A stretch of DNA of 64,000 nucleotides from Pseudarthrobacter sp. Fe7 (lineage in GTDB: Bacteria; Actinomycetota; Actinomycetes; Actinomycetales; Micrococcaceae): the NCBI GenBank assembly GCA_024372495.1, contig CP099977.1, positions 1,922,001 to 1,986,000 on the forward strand, in the 5' to 3' direction. Shown here piece by piece: positions 54,167 to 63,971 of this stretch (position 1 is the stretch's first letter; every line of letters begins with the position of its first letter). The notes below the pieces were generated by a model. That model saw only the letters and a list, made by a program, of their open reading frames with translations, was not told where the DNA came from and ran no database searches. Both the position numbers and the translations under genes were made by a program.

Positions 54167-54656
54167 TTGGCGGAACCACTGGACCCGTATGACGCCCACC
54201 TGACCACCGCCGACATGGTGATCCTGGAAATGGAGGCGAAGGACAAGACTGACGCCACCAACCAACTGGCAGAGCGGCTCTACGCCGCTGGGCGAATCTC
54301 GGACCTCGACGGGTTCCTGAAGAACGTCAACGCCCGGGAACACCAGGCTGGCCACGGGACTCCCGGGTGGTATCGGGCTGCCGCATGCCCGCAGCGAATT
54401 CGTGTCCCAGACCTCCATCGCCGTGGGTATCGCCAAGTACGGCCACGCATTGGACTTCGGAGCCACAGACGGCCCCGCCACGGTTATCCTGCTGATTGCC
54501 ACCCCGGCCAGCTCTTTCTCCGACCACCTGGAGGTACTGGCCACCCTGGCCAGGTCCCTCTCCAAGGAATCATTCCGGGAGTCGCTGCGGCGGGCCTATG
54601 ACGCCGAAGTGATCGCGGAGCTCATCAACTCCAGCCTGGTGTTCTTTGATCACTAG
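54167..54656 (+). CDS. PTS IIA domain protein (fructose/mannitol type), orphan
   Basis: Single PTS_EIIA_2 domain. The phosphorylated His is in GGIGLPHARSEFV (restored), and the overall pattern MVILEMEAKDKTDATNQLAERL and ALDFGATDGPATVILLIATP fits the fold. An extra G in CAGGCTG 54344-54350 breaks the frame; corrected length is 162 residues. The start is TTG 54167 after GAAGGGA. No EIIB, EIIC or sugar-transport gene is nearby, so it may be a regulatory phosphoprotein rather than a transporter part. Probably co-transcribed with glpD. Confidence 0.85.
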
Positions 54657-54724
54657 GCGACCTCCCCGGCGGCCGCCCGGGTCCGGATGCCCCTGGCGTT
54701 TAGTTGTTCTACAGAAGTACGAAG

Positions 54725-54730
54725 TACGGT
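54725..54730 (+). promoter_or_regulatory. -10 box (TACGGT) of the SURF1 gene, leaderless type
   Basis: TACGGT ends 6 nt before GTG 54737. Confidence 0.45.
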
Positions 54731-54736
54731 TAAGAC

Positions 54737-55578
54737 GTGTGGAAAACAGCCCTTAAGCCCCGATGGATCGCAGGCTTTGTCTTCGCGATCGCTCTCTCCG
54801 GGGTCTTCGTGCTGCTGAGCCAGTGGCAGTTCGGCCGCTCCACCCAACCCGAAGTGCCGGTCAATCCGGCCTCGGAACAGGTCCAGCCGCTCACCAGCAC
54901 GCTCCAGCCGGGGAGTTTTTCCACGGCAGCGTCGCAGACCAGATGGTCACGGCCAAGGGAACGTACAGCCCGGATAAACAGGTCCTGGTTCCGGGCAGGC
55001 TCCATGACGGAAAAAGCGGATACTGGGTGGTGACAGCCTTTGCCGTGACCGGCGCCCCCGCGCTCACCGGAGCGGGCGCCTCCCCGCAGACCTGGATCCC
55101 GGTGGCACGTGGTTGGGTGGCAGAACCCGGGGATGCGGCAGCACCGCCGTCGGGCCTTGTTGAACTGACCGGGCGCCTGCTGCCCTCCGAAGCGCCGGTA
55201 GCAGGCAAGGCCCCCAAACCGGGGGAGGCCTCCGCCGTCTCGGTGGCCGAACTCATCAACTACTGGGACGTGAGCAGCTACCCCGGCTTCGTGTCGGCCA
55301 CCGCTGAGGTAGTTGCCGGCCAGGACGTCAGCGCCGCGGCGGTCCCGGGGAGCCTGCTTCCCCTCAATATCGGACCCCAACCGCCCGGGCAGCAGATCAA
55401 CTGGTTGAACCTCTTCTACTCCATCGAATGGGTCGTCTTCGCCGGCTTTGCCTTCTTCATCTGGTGGCGGCTGGTCAAGGATGACTACCACCGGGACCTT
55501 GAGGAGGCCCTCGACGAAACCGAAGACTCCACCACACCCGAAGAGCACGAAACGCCCCAGCAGAAGGTACAGCCATGA
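54737..55578 (+). CDS. SURF1 family protein
   Basis: SURF1 proteins help assemble cytochrome c oxidase. The protein has an N-terminal membrane segment (PRWIAGFVFAIALSGVFVLLSQWQFGR, ending in the conserved WQFGR), a large extracytoplasmic domain with LVPGRLHDGKSGYWVVTAF and WIPVARGWV, and a C-terminal membrane segment (NLFYSIEWVVFAGFAFFIWW) before an acidic tail. One base is missing in the G run 54910-54913 (LQPGEFFHGSVADQ restored); corrected length is 280 residues. Its stop overlaps the DUF3817 start by 4 bp. Confidence 0.9.
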
Positions 55579-56084
55579 TTGATCCGAAACCGGCCACCCC
55601 CTCGTCCCAGGAATCCGGCGGCAAGACTTCCGGAAAGAAGCGCCGCTTCGGCGGTACTGAGGCCCAGATCCGGTCTGCCCTGAAGTTCTACAAAGTCATG
55701 GCCTACCTCACCGGCACCATGCTGCTCCTGCTGTGTGCGGAACTGGTGGCGCGCTATGGCTTCGGGCAGTACCTGTTCGCCGGCGGCACCAGTGCGGTCA
55801 CCGGCCAGCCGTTCGGCTTCGGATTCGCCGACGCCGAGCCGCCGGCCGTGCTCAACGGTGTGAACGTCTCCATGACCGTGCTGATCGTGCATGGCTGGAT
55901 GTATGTGGTGTACCTCATCTCAAACTTCCGGCTGTGGTCCCTGATGCGCTGGCCGTTCCTGAAGCTGGTCCTCCTCGCCCTTGGTGGCGTGGTGCCGTTC
56001 CTGTCCTTCATCGTCGAAAAGAAGTTCCACGCCGAGGTGGAGGCTGAGCTGGCCGCCCACCCTCAAGCTCCCCAGCGCTACTGA
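55575..56084 (+). CDS. DUF3817 membrane protein
   Basis: 169 residues with about three membrane segments (KVMAYLTGTMLLLLCAELVA; VLIVHGWMYVVYLISNFRL; FLKLVLLALGGVVPFLSFIV) and a Lys-rich start. The HGWMYVVYL and GGVVPFLSFIVEKK stretches identify DUF3817, unknown function, repeatedly found next to SURF1 and guaA in actinobacteria. It overlaps the SURF1 gene (ATGA), indicating translational coupling. Confidence 0.85.
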   Translation: MIDPKPATPSSQESGGKTSGKKRRFGGTEAQIRSALKFYKVMAYLTGTMLLLLCAELVARYGFGQYLFAGGTSAVTGQPFGFGFADAEPPAVLNGVNVSMTVLIVHGWMYVVYLISNFRLWSLMRWPFLKLVLLALGGVVPFLSFIVEKKFHAEVEAELAAHPQAPQRY

Positions 56085-56176
56085 ACACGGTCTCCCGGGC
56101 GGCCCGCATGCGCGCCCGGGACGTCTGCTCCGTCACAGCGCGGTGTCTCAAGGTGCGCCGGCGCAAGGGCGCAAAG

Positions 56177-56182
56177 TAGGCT
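56177..56182 (+). promoter_or_regulatory. -10 box (TAGGCT) of guaA, leaderless type
   Basis: TAGGCT ends 6 nt before GTG 56189. Confidence 0.55.
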
Positions 56183-56188
56183 ATTACG

Positions 56189-57779
56189 GTGACTACTCCC
56201 ACTGCATCCCAGACTTCCCAGAAGCCGGTGCTGGTTGTTGATTACGGTGCCCAGTACGCGCAGCTGATTGCCCGCCGCGTGAGGGAAGCGAATGTGTATT
56301 CGGAAGTGGTTCCGCATACCTACTCCACCGAGCAGGCTCCTGGCCAAGAACCCCGCCGCCATTATCCTGTCCGGCGGCCCCTCCAGCGTCTACGCCGACG
56401 GCGCCCCCAGCGTGGGGGCCGACCTCTTCGAAGCCGGCGTCCCCGTCTTTGGCATCTGCTACGGGTTCCAGGCCATGGCCAACGCCCTCGGTGGCAAGGT
56501 GGACAAGACCGGCCTGCGGGAGTATGGGTCCACGGAAACCACCATCCTGGGTGATGGCCGCTCGGTGCTCGAGGGCATGCCCCAGCACCAGAAGACCTGG
56601 ATGAGCCACGGTGACTCCGTGCATGAGGCACCCGCAGGATTCGATGTCCTCGCCACAACGGCAGGCGCTGAAGTAGCAGCCTTCGCCAACGAGGAGAAGG
56701 GCCTCTTCGGCGTGCAGTGGCACCCTGAAGTCAAGCACTCCGCGTACGGCCAGCAGGTGCTGGAAAACTTCCTCTTCAAGGGCGCCAAGCTGGAGCCCAA
56801 TTGGACCACCGGCAACATCCTCGAAGAACAGATAGAGCGCATCCGCCAGCAGGTGGGGGACGCGCGGGTCATCTGCGGCCTCTCCGGCGGAGTTGATTCC
56901 GCCGTTGCCGCCGCGCTCGTCCAGCGGGCCGTCGGCGATCAGCTCACCTGCGTGTTCGTGGACCACGGACTGCTCCGGGAAGGTGAAGCAGAGCAGGTTG
57001 AACGCGACTTCGTTGCCGCCACCGGCGTCAAGCTGTACATCGCCAACGAGCAGGAGCGCTTCCTCTCCGCACTGGCCGGGGTGAGCGATCCCGAAACCAA
57101 GCGCAAGATCATCGGCCGCGAATTCATCCGCGCCTTCGAAGAAGCCGAACTGGCCATCATCGCCGAGGCCGCAGCCCACGGCGAGAAGATCAAGTTCCTG
57201 GTCCAGGGCACCCTGTACCCGGACGTCGTCGAATCCGGCGGTGGCGAAGGCGCAGCGAACATCAAGAGCCACCACAACGTGGGCGGCCTGCCCGAGGACC
57301 TGCAGTTCGAGCTCGTCGAGCCACTGCGTGCCTTGTTCAAGGACGAGGTCCGTGCCGTCGGCGCCCAGTTGGGGCTGCCCCAGGAAATCGTTGGCCGCCA
57401 GCCGTTCCCGGGCCCCGGCCTGGGCATCCGCATCGTAGGCGACGTCACCAAGGAGCGCCTGGACCTGCTGCGCAAGGCGGACGCCATCGCGCGCGCCGAG
57501 CTGACCGCCGCCGGCCTGGACAACGAAGTATGGCAGATGCCCGTGGTCCTGCTTGCGGACGTCCGCAGCGTAGGGGTCATGGGCGACGGCCGCACCTACG
57601 GCCACCCGATCGTGCTGCGCCCGGTCTCTTCCGAGGACGCCATGACGGCGGACTGGTCGCGCCTGCCTTACGATCTCCTGGCCCGGATTTCCAGCCGGAT
57701 CACCAACGAGGTGGACGGCGTCAACCGGGTGGTGCTGGACGTCACCAGCAAGCCGCCGGGTACCATCGAATGGGAATAG
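56189..57779 (+). CDS. guaA: GMP synthase (glutamine-hydrolysing)
   Basis: GuaA aminates XMP to GMP. The N-terminal class I glutaminase has the catalytic Cys in [12 protein letters not shown], with His/Glu in GVQWHPEV; the ATP-pyrophosphatase P-loop is [17 protein letters not shown] near residue 233; the C-terminal dimer domain ends [14 protein letters not shown]. An extra G in CAGGCTC 56333-56339 breaks the frame ([21 protein letters not shown] restored); corrected length is 529 residues. GTG 56189 with a leaderless-type promoter. Last gene of the guaB-guaB3-guaA neighbourhood. Confidence 0.97.
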
Positions 57780-57786
57780 CATCCTA

Positions 57787-57826
57787 AGTGGCCGGCCTCC
57801 GCCAGCGGAGGCCGGCCACTGCTTTT
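57787..57826 (+). terminator. Terminator of guaA
   Basis: AGTGGCCGGCCTCCG (57787-57801) pairs with CGGAGGCCGGCCACT (57806-57820), then GCTTTT. Confidence 0.9.
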
Positions 57827-57908
57827 CCCAGCGAATTCCTCCGCAATTTCCGGTGCCCCAGTGTTGCGGTCGCTCAAGTCCGGCGCCGGAGCGGCTACTC
57901 TCGAATCT

Positions 57909-60900
57909 ATGCCGGTATGGTCCAGGGCGTCACGTGCAAACGCAGAAAAGAAGGCAGAAGTGTCAGTTGGTCAAGGCCACCCGGAAGGCTCGGAAGAGCT
58001 TCGCAAATGGCTGTCCGGGCTCAAACCCGTCACCGGCGCAGATACGATGCTGCGCTTTACCAAGACACCCGAAGGCTCCATCGACCTCACTTCCGCACAC
58101 CCGTCCGGACTGGCCCAGCTCATGGCCGGGCGCCGCACACGCCTGTCCACGCTGATCCGTGACCGGCAGCAGTACGTGGTGGCCGCCAGGGCATCGCGCA
58201 ACATCCGGTCAAAGATCTTTGAACTCGCCAACGACCGCGGCATCGACGCCGGGTACCTGTCCGCCGGCACTGTGGTGTGGACATCCGCCGTCGGAGGCAA
58301 ACCCCAGCGCGTCTCCGCGCCTGTCATGCTGACCGCGATCTCCCTCACGGTGCGTCCTGGCGAAGACGATTTCGAAATCCAGCTCACCGAACAGGCGCAC
58401 ATCAACCCTGCACTGGTGCGGCACCTGAAGAACATCCACGGCATTGTCTTTGACGTCAACGCCGTGACCCGCCTCGCGTACAGCACCGCGCGGTTCGACC
58501 CCCAGCCCGTCCTGGACCGGCTGGCGACCCTGATCCGCCCCATCCATGGCGCCGAAACCCAGCACAACCTCCTGGTTTCCACGTTTGCAGACCTTTCCGG
58601 GAATCTCGACGACCCCTGGATCAACGACTCCCACCCCATCGTCTCCTCGCTGGCCACCGCCGCCGGAGGGGAAGTGGTGGACGTCCAGGAGCCGGACCCG
58701 TCCCGTTTCCCGCACCTGGACAACAGGCACCCCAAGGACGAGCTGCTGCTGCTCGATGCCGACACGGACCAGCAGTACGTCGTTGATGCTGCCCGTGCGG
58801 GGGACTCCCTGGTGGTCAGCAGCCCGCCCGGAACCGGACAAACCCAGACCGCCATCAACACCATCGGCGCCCTGGTGGATGCCGGCAAGACGGTGCTGGT
58901 GGTGGGCGACCGCCGCGCCAGCCTCAACGAGGTTTCCGGACACCTGGAGACACTGGGGCTGGAGTCCATCCTGTTCCAGCTCACCGGGAACGTCACCGCC
59001 CAACAGCTGAAGGGCCAGGCTGGTGCGGGCGATCGTCCGCAACGAAAAGTCGCTGGAGCCGCAGGCCGGGAACCTCCACAACACCCTGACCGAACACCGG
59101 CACGCGCTGATGGACCACGTGGCGTCGCTCCACAACGTCCGCGACAGGTGGGGCTGCTCGCCGTACCAAGCCATGCAGTCCCTCGCCGAGCTGACCTCCA
59201 TCCACCCTGCCCCGGCCACTACTGTCCGGCTCAAGCGGAGCGTCCTGGACAGCATCCGGGACCGTGAGGAACTGGCAGCCAGGCTCCGCCGGGCTGCCGA
59301 ACTGGGCAGCTTCAGCAAGGCTGCCACCACCAGCCCGTGGCACGGTGCCCGGCTGCTGACCCGCAAGGAAACCGGGGAAGCGCAGGATCTGGTCCGTTCC
59401 GTGGCCAAGAGCCTTCCCGTCCTTCGCGACCGCATGCACGCTGTTGCGGAGCACGCCGAAATTCGCTTGGGCGAATCCTTCGCGGAGTGGGGCGAGCAGC
59501 TGGAACTGCTGGTTGCCGTCCGCGGCAGCCTGGACAAGTTCACCCCGGACATCTTCGACCGGCCGGTAACGGACCTGATCTCCGCCACTGCGCCCTCCGC
59601 GTGGCGGCGTGAGCGCGGCATCGAGCTGACCGCCATGCAGCGCTCCAGGCTCCGGCGGGTGGCCAAGGAGTATGTGCGTCCGGGAGTGCACATCGCGGAC
59701 CTGCACTCGTCCCTTGTGCTGGTCCAGGAACAGCGTGCCCTGTGGGCGGGCTATGCAACCACGCAGCGCCACCCAGCCGTCCCGTCCGGCCTCGCCGAAA
59801 TGAACGCCATGTACCGTTCCCTGGACCAGGAGCCTGGCACAGCTGGGCGAATCGCTGCGGCACACGAAAGACGGCGGGAATCTGTCCACCGTGCCCTACG
59901 CGCAGCTGATGGATCGCCTGGAACGCCTGGTGGCAGACACCGACACGCTTAAGACACTGCCCGAACGCACGCTCCTCATCGAGAACATGCGCGAGCACGG
60001 CTTGGGCGAACTCCTTGCCGACCTCGCCGAACGGGAAGTCCCGGAAAAATCTGTTACCGCCGAGCTGGAGCTTGCCTGGTGGCAGTCCGCCCTCGAGGCC
60101 ATGATCAGCGGCGACGACTACCTTGCCATGTCCGACGGCGACGCGCTGCGCCAGTTGGAGGCGGAATACCGGCTGGCCGACAACGCGCACGTCGCCAGCG
60201 GTGCTGCCCGCCTGCGCTGGGACCTCGCCGAGCGGTGGCGCGCAGCCATCGCCGCACAGCCGCGCCAGGCAGACCTCCTGCGCAGCCTGCTCAAGGACGG
60301 CCGGGTCTCCCTGCCGTCGCTCACCGCGCAGGCGCCTGAGCTGATCGGCACACTTGTTCCAGTCTGGTCGGTCAGTCCGTACCTGATGACGGGCCTGCTT
60401 CCCGCCGAACAGCACTTCGACGCCGTCGTCATCCTCGACGCCGAGGCCACGTCGCTGCAGGCTGTCCTCCCGTCGATCGCCCGGGCACGCCAGGTCATTG
60501 CCTTCGGCGACCCGCGCATCGCCACGCCGCGGACGTTCACCGTGGGGGTGGAGCGGCTTGCACCCGGCGAGTCGGCCCACCAACGGGTGGAGAGCGCCTT
60601 CACCGCGCTCTCTGCCGTGCTGCCCGTATGGCGGCTCACCGTGGTGTACCGTGCGGTGGACGAGGACCTGGTCCTGCAGCTCAGCAAGAACTTTTACGAC
60701 GGCGGCCTCCGCCGGCTGCCTGAAGGCCAGTCCGCCACGGGGCTGGACCGGTCCCTCCTGGTGGAGTACCTGCCGGACGGCACCGGCTTGCCCAGTGCCG
60801 ACCACGAGGGCGTGGAGTCCGTGGTTGCCGAGGTCAACCGGGTTGTGGAACTGGTCTTCGAACACGCCCGCCTGCGACCGCGGACGTCCCTGGCGGTGGT

Positions 60901-62110
60901 CACGGCCAGCCTGCGCCACGCCGCCCGGATCGGTGAGTCCATCAGGCTCCAGTTGTCCAACCAGCCGGGCCTGGCCGGATTCTTCGGCGCCGGTCCCGAG
61001 TCCTTCCGGGTGGTCGACCTGGAACGCGCCCAAGGCCTGGTGCGCGACCACGTCATCTTCTCGCCAGGATTCGGGCGCACTCCACACGGCCGTGCCCTCC
61101 ACAACTTCGGTCCGCTGTCTGCTGAAGGTGGCCGGGAGAAGTTCGCCCTGGCCATGACCCGCGCCCGCCGTTCCCTGCACGTGCTGACCTGCTTCCGGCC
61201 CGAGGACCTGGACCACACCCGGCTCACCCACGGCGCGGTGGACCTGTACGCGCTCCTCGACCGGGAAATCTCCGGCAACACGGACCTCGGCACACCCGCG
61301 TCCCGTGCCGCCGCCAGTGAACAGGCACTTGGCGCGGACCCGCTGGTGGCTGACCTGGGCGACCGCCTGCGTGCGCGTGGCGCGAGGGTCTGGCACCAGT
61401 ACGACGGTGCCATCGACGTGGTCGCAGCGGCCGACCCCCTGAACACCATGGACCAGGACGATTCCGACATTCCGCGGCCCGTGGCCATCGAATCCGACGG
61501 CACCGCGCAGTACCGAACCATGAGCGTGCGTGAACGCAGCAGGCTGCGCCCGCAACTGCTCGAACGCCTGGGATGGCGGTACATGCCATTGTGGACCATT
61601 GAGGTGTTCACCGACCCTTCGTCCTGTGCAGACCGCATTGCAGGCTACCTGGGACTGGAAAAGATGGTGTTGCCGGGCCGGACCAGCCAGTCCGTTGGTT
61701 TCCTTGATGACGACGTTGACCAGGCGCTCAATGGAATCGGCGCCGCGTCCTCGGCTGGGGTTTCCTACCTGCCCCGGGATTCCGGCGCTGAACGGAACGG
61801 CGTAAATGGAAGCCGCGAGGCTGGGCCCATGACGATGGAAGAGCAGACTGGAGACGACAGGCCTGAAGACGACGGCCGCGAGGAAGACATGCACCAGTAC
61901 GAGAACAAGAGCCGGCACACGGAAACAGCGACAGGCGGGGCTGCACCTGCGGACTCCGGCGTCCCTGCTCCGGCGTCCCGGACGGCAACCGGCGGCAGCG
62001 GGGAGGTCCTCCCGAGCAAGGCCGCGGAAGACGACGCCCGCAGCTGGGGCGACCGGGAAGACGACCACGACACCTGGCTGAAGGAACAGAAGCCGCCGCA
62101 CTGGGGCTGA
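57909..62110 (+). CDS. Very large SF1-helicase-like protein with degenerate ATP site and C-terminal Vsr-like domain
   Basis: After correcting two insertions (CAGGCTG 59016-59022 and GAGCCTG 59830-59836) the protein is about 1399 residues. A cytosolic N-terminal domain of ~290 residues precedes a helicase core. Walker A reads SSPPGTGQTQT (residues 305-315): the essential Lys is Gln (codon CAA 58839-58841). Motif II is VVILDAEATS, motif III IAFGDPRIATP, and motif VI AMTRARRSLHVLT is intact. Residues ~1130-1245 (GAIDVVAAADPL, VAIESDGTAQYR, RPQLLERLGWRYMPLWTIEVF) form a Vsr/DUF559-type nuclease-like domain. The tail is acidic and disordered. GTG 57960 with AGAAGG is an alternative start. Function unknown; an ATP-binding or structural role is more likely than active unwinding. 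Confidence 0.8.
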
Positions 62111-62122
62111 TCGCCACAAAGC

Positions 62123-62852
62123 CTAAGGCGGGCTCACCAGGACGAAAAAGAGCCGGCCCTGGGTGGAAGCTCCGGCCAGGCGTTCTGATTGTTCTGCGGT
62201 GGCCGCCACCACGATCAACCCGTCTGTCTCCGCGGTGCCCAGCCATTGCCCGCTCTGGCCGCCCTTGTTCGAAGTCCACAGAACGGGTACGGCGGACGCC
62301 AGTACCTCGGAGGGTCCCTTCTGGTCGAACCCGTTGGCTGAAGTGAGCACCACATTGACCAACTGGCCGGGGAGACCAGGCTGGATGGACGAGGCATCCG
62401 CCATACGCAGGGGAACCGCGGCTGAACCGGGCGGCGTACCTGCCAGGAGCCCAGGGCCTACCAGGCGGGCATCGGATAGGAGTTGGCCCTTGCGCATAGG
62501 CGCGGCCAGGCTGCTTGCCCTTGGCGGCGGCGTCATCCTGGAGGAATCCACTTGCGACCATGCCCGGCGGCACCTGGACCGGCGCCACGTCCGCTTCGGT
62601 CAGTGCTGTCCCCGCGGGCAGGTCGCGGGCGGCGGCCAGCGCAGTGGTTGTGATGAGTGGGGCGGGAGTGAGCTGCTGGACGGTGATGGCGGCGGCTGCG
62701 GACAGCAGCAGTGCAGCGGCAAGCCTGCGGTTGCGGTTCAGCCAGGCGGCGAGCCGGGCTGCAGGTGAACGCTTCCTGGGGCTGCGGCCGACGACGCTGG
62801 TGTTCGCGGGATACCTGAGGCCGGTGCGGCCCCGGCGGGGAAGTATGGGCAT
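62123..62852 (-). CDS. SAF-domain protein with one membrane segment
   Basis: The N-terminus is basic with a membrane segment (RLAAALLLSAAAAITVQQL, about residues 42-60). A SAF domain follows (ALAAARDLPAGTALTEADVAPVQVPPGMV), as in CpaB/RcpC pilus assembly and antifreeze-like proteins. An extra base in CAGGCTG 62507-62513 breaks the frame (KGKQLAAPMRKGQLL restored); corrected length is 242 residues. TAGCGT (minus strand) lies 6 nt before ATG 62852. No pilus genes are nearby, so the role is open. Confidence 0.8.
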
Positions 62853-62858
62853 GCGCCC

Positions 62859-62864
62859 ACGCTA
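62859..62864 (-). promoter_or_regulatory. -10 box (TAGCGT) of the SAF gene, leaderless type
   Basis: Minus-strand TAGCGT, 6 nt before ATG 62852. Confidence 0.45.
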
Positions 62865-62914
62865 ACTGTGGGCCTACTCAACCGGAAGCCGGAACGGCGG
62901 CCATGTGGACAAAA

Positions 62915-62942
62915 GCGGCCGGCGCTGGAATGCGCCGGCCGC
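62915..62942 (-). terminator. Hairpin after the zinc-ribbon gene
   Basis: GCGGCCGGCGC (62915-62925) pairs with GCGCCGGCCGC (62932-62942), loop TGGAAT. On the minus strand it ends in GCTTTT. Confidence 0.8.
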
Positions 62943-62966
62943 CGGCGAGAAGACTGTGGTGCTGCT

Positions 62967-63239
62967 TTAGCTCGCGGCAGCTGCCGGCGTTGAAGCGGCA
63001 GGGGCGGCAGCGGGTGCAGCCGGAGCCGCGGCAGGTGCAGGGGAGACCGAGCCGCCCTTGGAGTCGCGGGAGTCCGTGCGGTAGAAACCCGAGCCCTTGA
63101 AGACGACGCCGACGCTGTTGAACTTCTTGCGCAACGTGCCCCCGCATTCAGGGCAGGACGTCAGGCTGCTGTCCGAGAACGACTGGACGATGTCGAAGGC
63201 GTGGCCGCAATCCTTGCAGGCGTAAGCATATGTTGGCAC
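62967..63239 (-). CDS. FmdB-family zinc-ribbon protein, Ruc-like (redox-regulated chaperone)
   Basis: 90 residues: MPTYAYACKDCGHAFDIVQ and TSCPECGGTLRKKF give two CxxC zinc knuckles, then KGSGFYRTDS, then an Ala/Pro-rich disordered tail. This is the layout of mycobacterial Rv0991c (Ruc), a redox-regulated chaperone repressed by HrcA, whose neighbour Rv0992c is also a 5-formyl-THF cyclo-ligase. A near-perfect CIRCE lies upstream here, supporting the same role; orthology is an inference from motifs and context. GTG 63239 follows AGGAGGAG. Confidence 0.85.
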   Translation of the reverse strand: MPTYAYACKDCGHAFDIVQSFSDSSLTSCPECGGTLRKKFNSVGVVFKGSGFYRTDSRDSKGGSVSPAPAAAPAAPAAAPAASTPAAAAS

Positions 63240-63294
63240 TGGTGCTCCTCCTCTTGGGCAAACGAGAGGTCCCGTGCTGCCGCGTGGTAATCCG

Positions 63295-63321
63295 TTAGCA
63301 GTCGCAGGGCCTGAGTGCTAA
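63295..63321 (-). promoter_or_regulatory. CIRCE operator of the Ruc-like gene (HrcA site)
   Basis: TTAGCAGTC, a 9-nt spacer and GAGTGCTAA: 17 of 18 positions match the CIRCE consensus. It covers the expected transcription start of the gene at 63239. Confidence 0.85.
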
Positions 63322-63326
63322 TTCTA
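63321..63326 (-). promoter_or_regulatory. -10 box (TAGAAT) of the Ruc-like gene
   Basis: Minus-strand TAGAAT adjoins the CIRCE; start of transcription expected near 63313. No clear -35 seen. Here a normal leader with AGGAGGAG precedes the GTG. Confidence 0.6.
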
Positions 63327-63350
63327 TCACTGCGCCCGGCGGGCCCGGGC

Positions 63351-63971
63351 TCAGGCGCCGCCCGCCAGGGGCCGGTACCCGGACGGAGTAAGCACCCCGG
63401 GGACCGGCCGGTCGAATTCCTCTGCGGGAATCCGGCCGGCGGGAAGCAATTCGTCATCGTAGATAACGGCAGCGAGCGGGACTTGCTTCCCGGCCGTGGC
63501 GAGGTGTCCCAGGAATTTGTCGTAGTAACCTCCACCCTGGCCAATCCTGTTTCCGGCAAGGTCCACGGCCGTGGCCGGAATGAACAACACTGCCGCATCG
63601 CTGGCCGTTTCGGCGCCGTGCCGGAGCCCCACTGGTTCCAGGATGGGTGCATATTTGCTGCGCTCAAAGTCTGTTTCCGGCGTCCAGAACACCCAACTCA
63701 ACTCCCTGCCGGGTTCGCACACCGGAAGCAGGACTTTGTGCCCGCTGGCGTGCAGGGCAGTCATCAACGGCAGGGTTGGCGGTTCCTGCCCCACGCCCAG
63801 GTACACGCACGCAATGCTGGGCTGGCCGCCCGTCACCGTTCCGGCCCAGGCTTCCCCGTGCACAGCCAGGGCGCCCCCTGCCGCGTCCAGTTGCTCCGGT
63901 GTCAGCCCGGCGCGCCGGCGCCGGTGGGCGGCCCGGATGTCGTCCTTGACCGCGTTCGTCTCCTGCCGCAT
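63351..63971 (-). CDS. 5-formyltetrahydrofolate cyclo-ligase
   Basis: Converts 5-formyl-THF to 5,10-methenyl-THF with ATP. 206 residues; basic N-terminal helix (DDIRAAHRRRRAGL), then GNRIGQGGGYYDKFL, the family signature with the phosphate-binding loop. GAAAGGA lies upstream of ATG 63971. It is upstream of the Ruc-like gene but has its own promoter region outside the window; it belongs to folate metabolism, as does fhs. Confidence 0.95.
   Translation of the reverse strand: MRQETNAVKDDIRAAHRRRRAGLTPEQLDAAGGALAVHGEAWAGTVTGGQPSIACVYLGVGQEPPTLPLMTALHASGHKVLLPVCEPGRELSWVFWTPETDFERSKYAPILEPVGLRHGAETASDAAVLFIPATAVDLAGNRIGQGGGYYDKFLGHLATAGKQVPLAAVIYDDELLPAGRIPAEEFDRPVPGVLTPSGYRPLAGGA

Noticed and set aside
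51963..54179. 738-codon minus-strand frame opposite glpD
   Set aside because: Antisense shadow of glpD and guaB3; Val/Gly/His-rich composition typical of reversed codons.
59540..62119. 859-codon minus-strand frame opposite the helicase-like gene
   Set aside because: Antisense shadow; the plus-strand frame has helicase and nuclease motifs.
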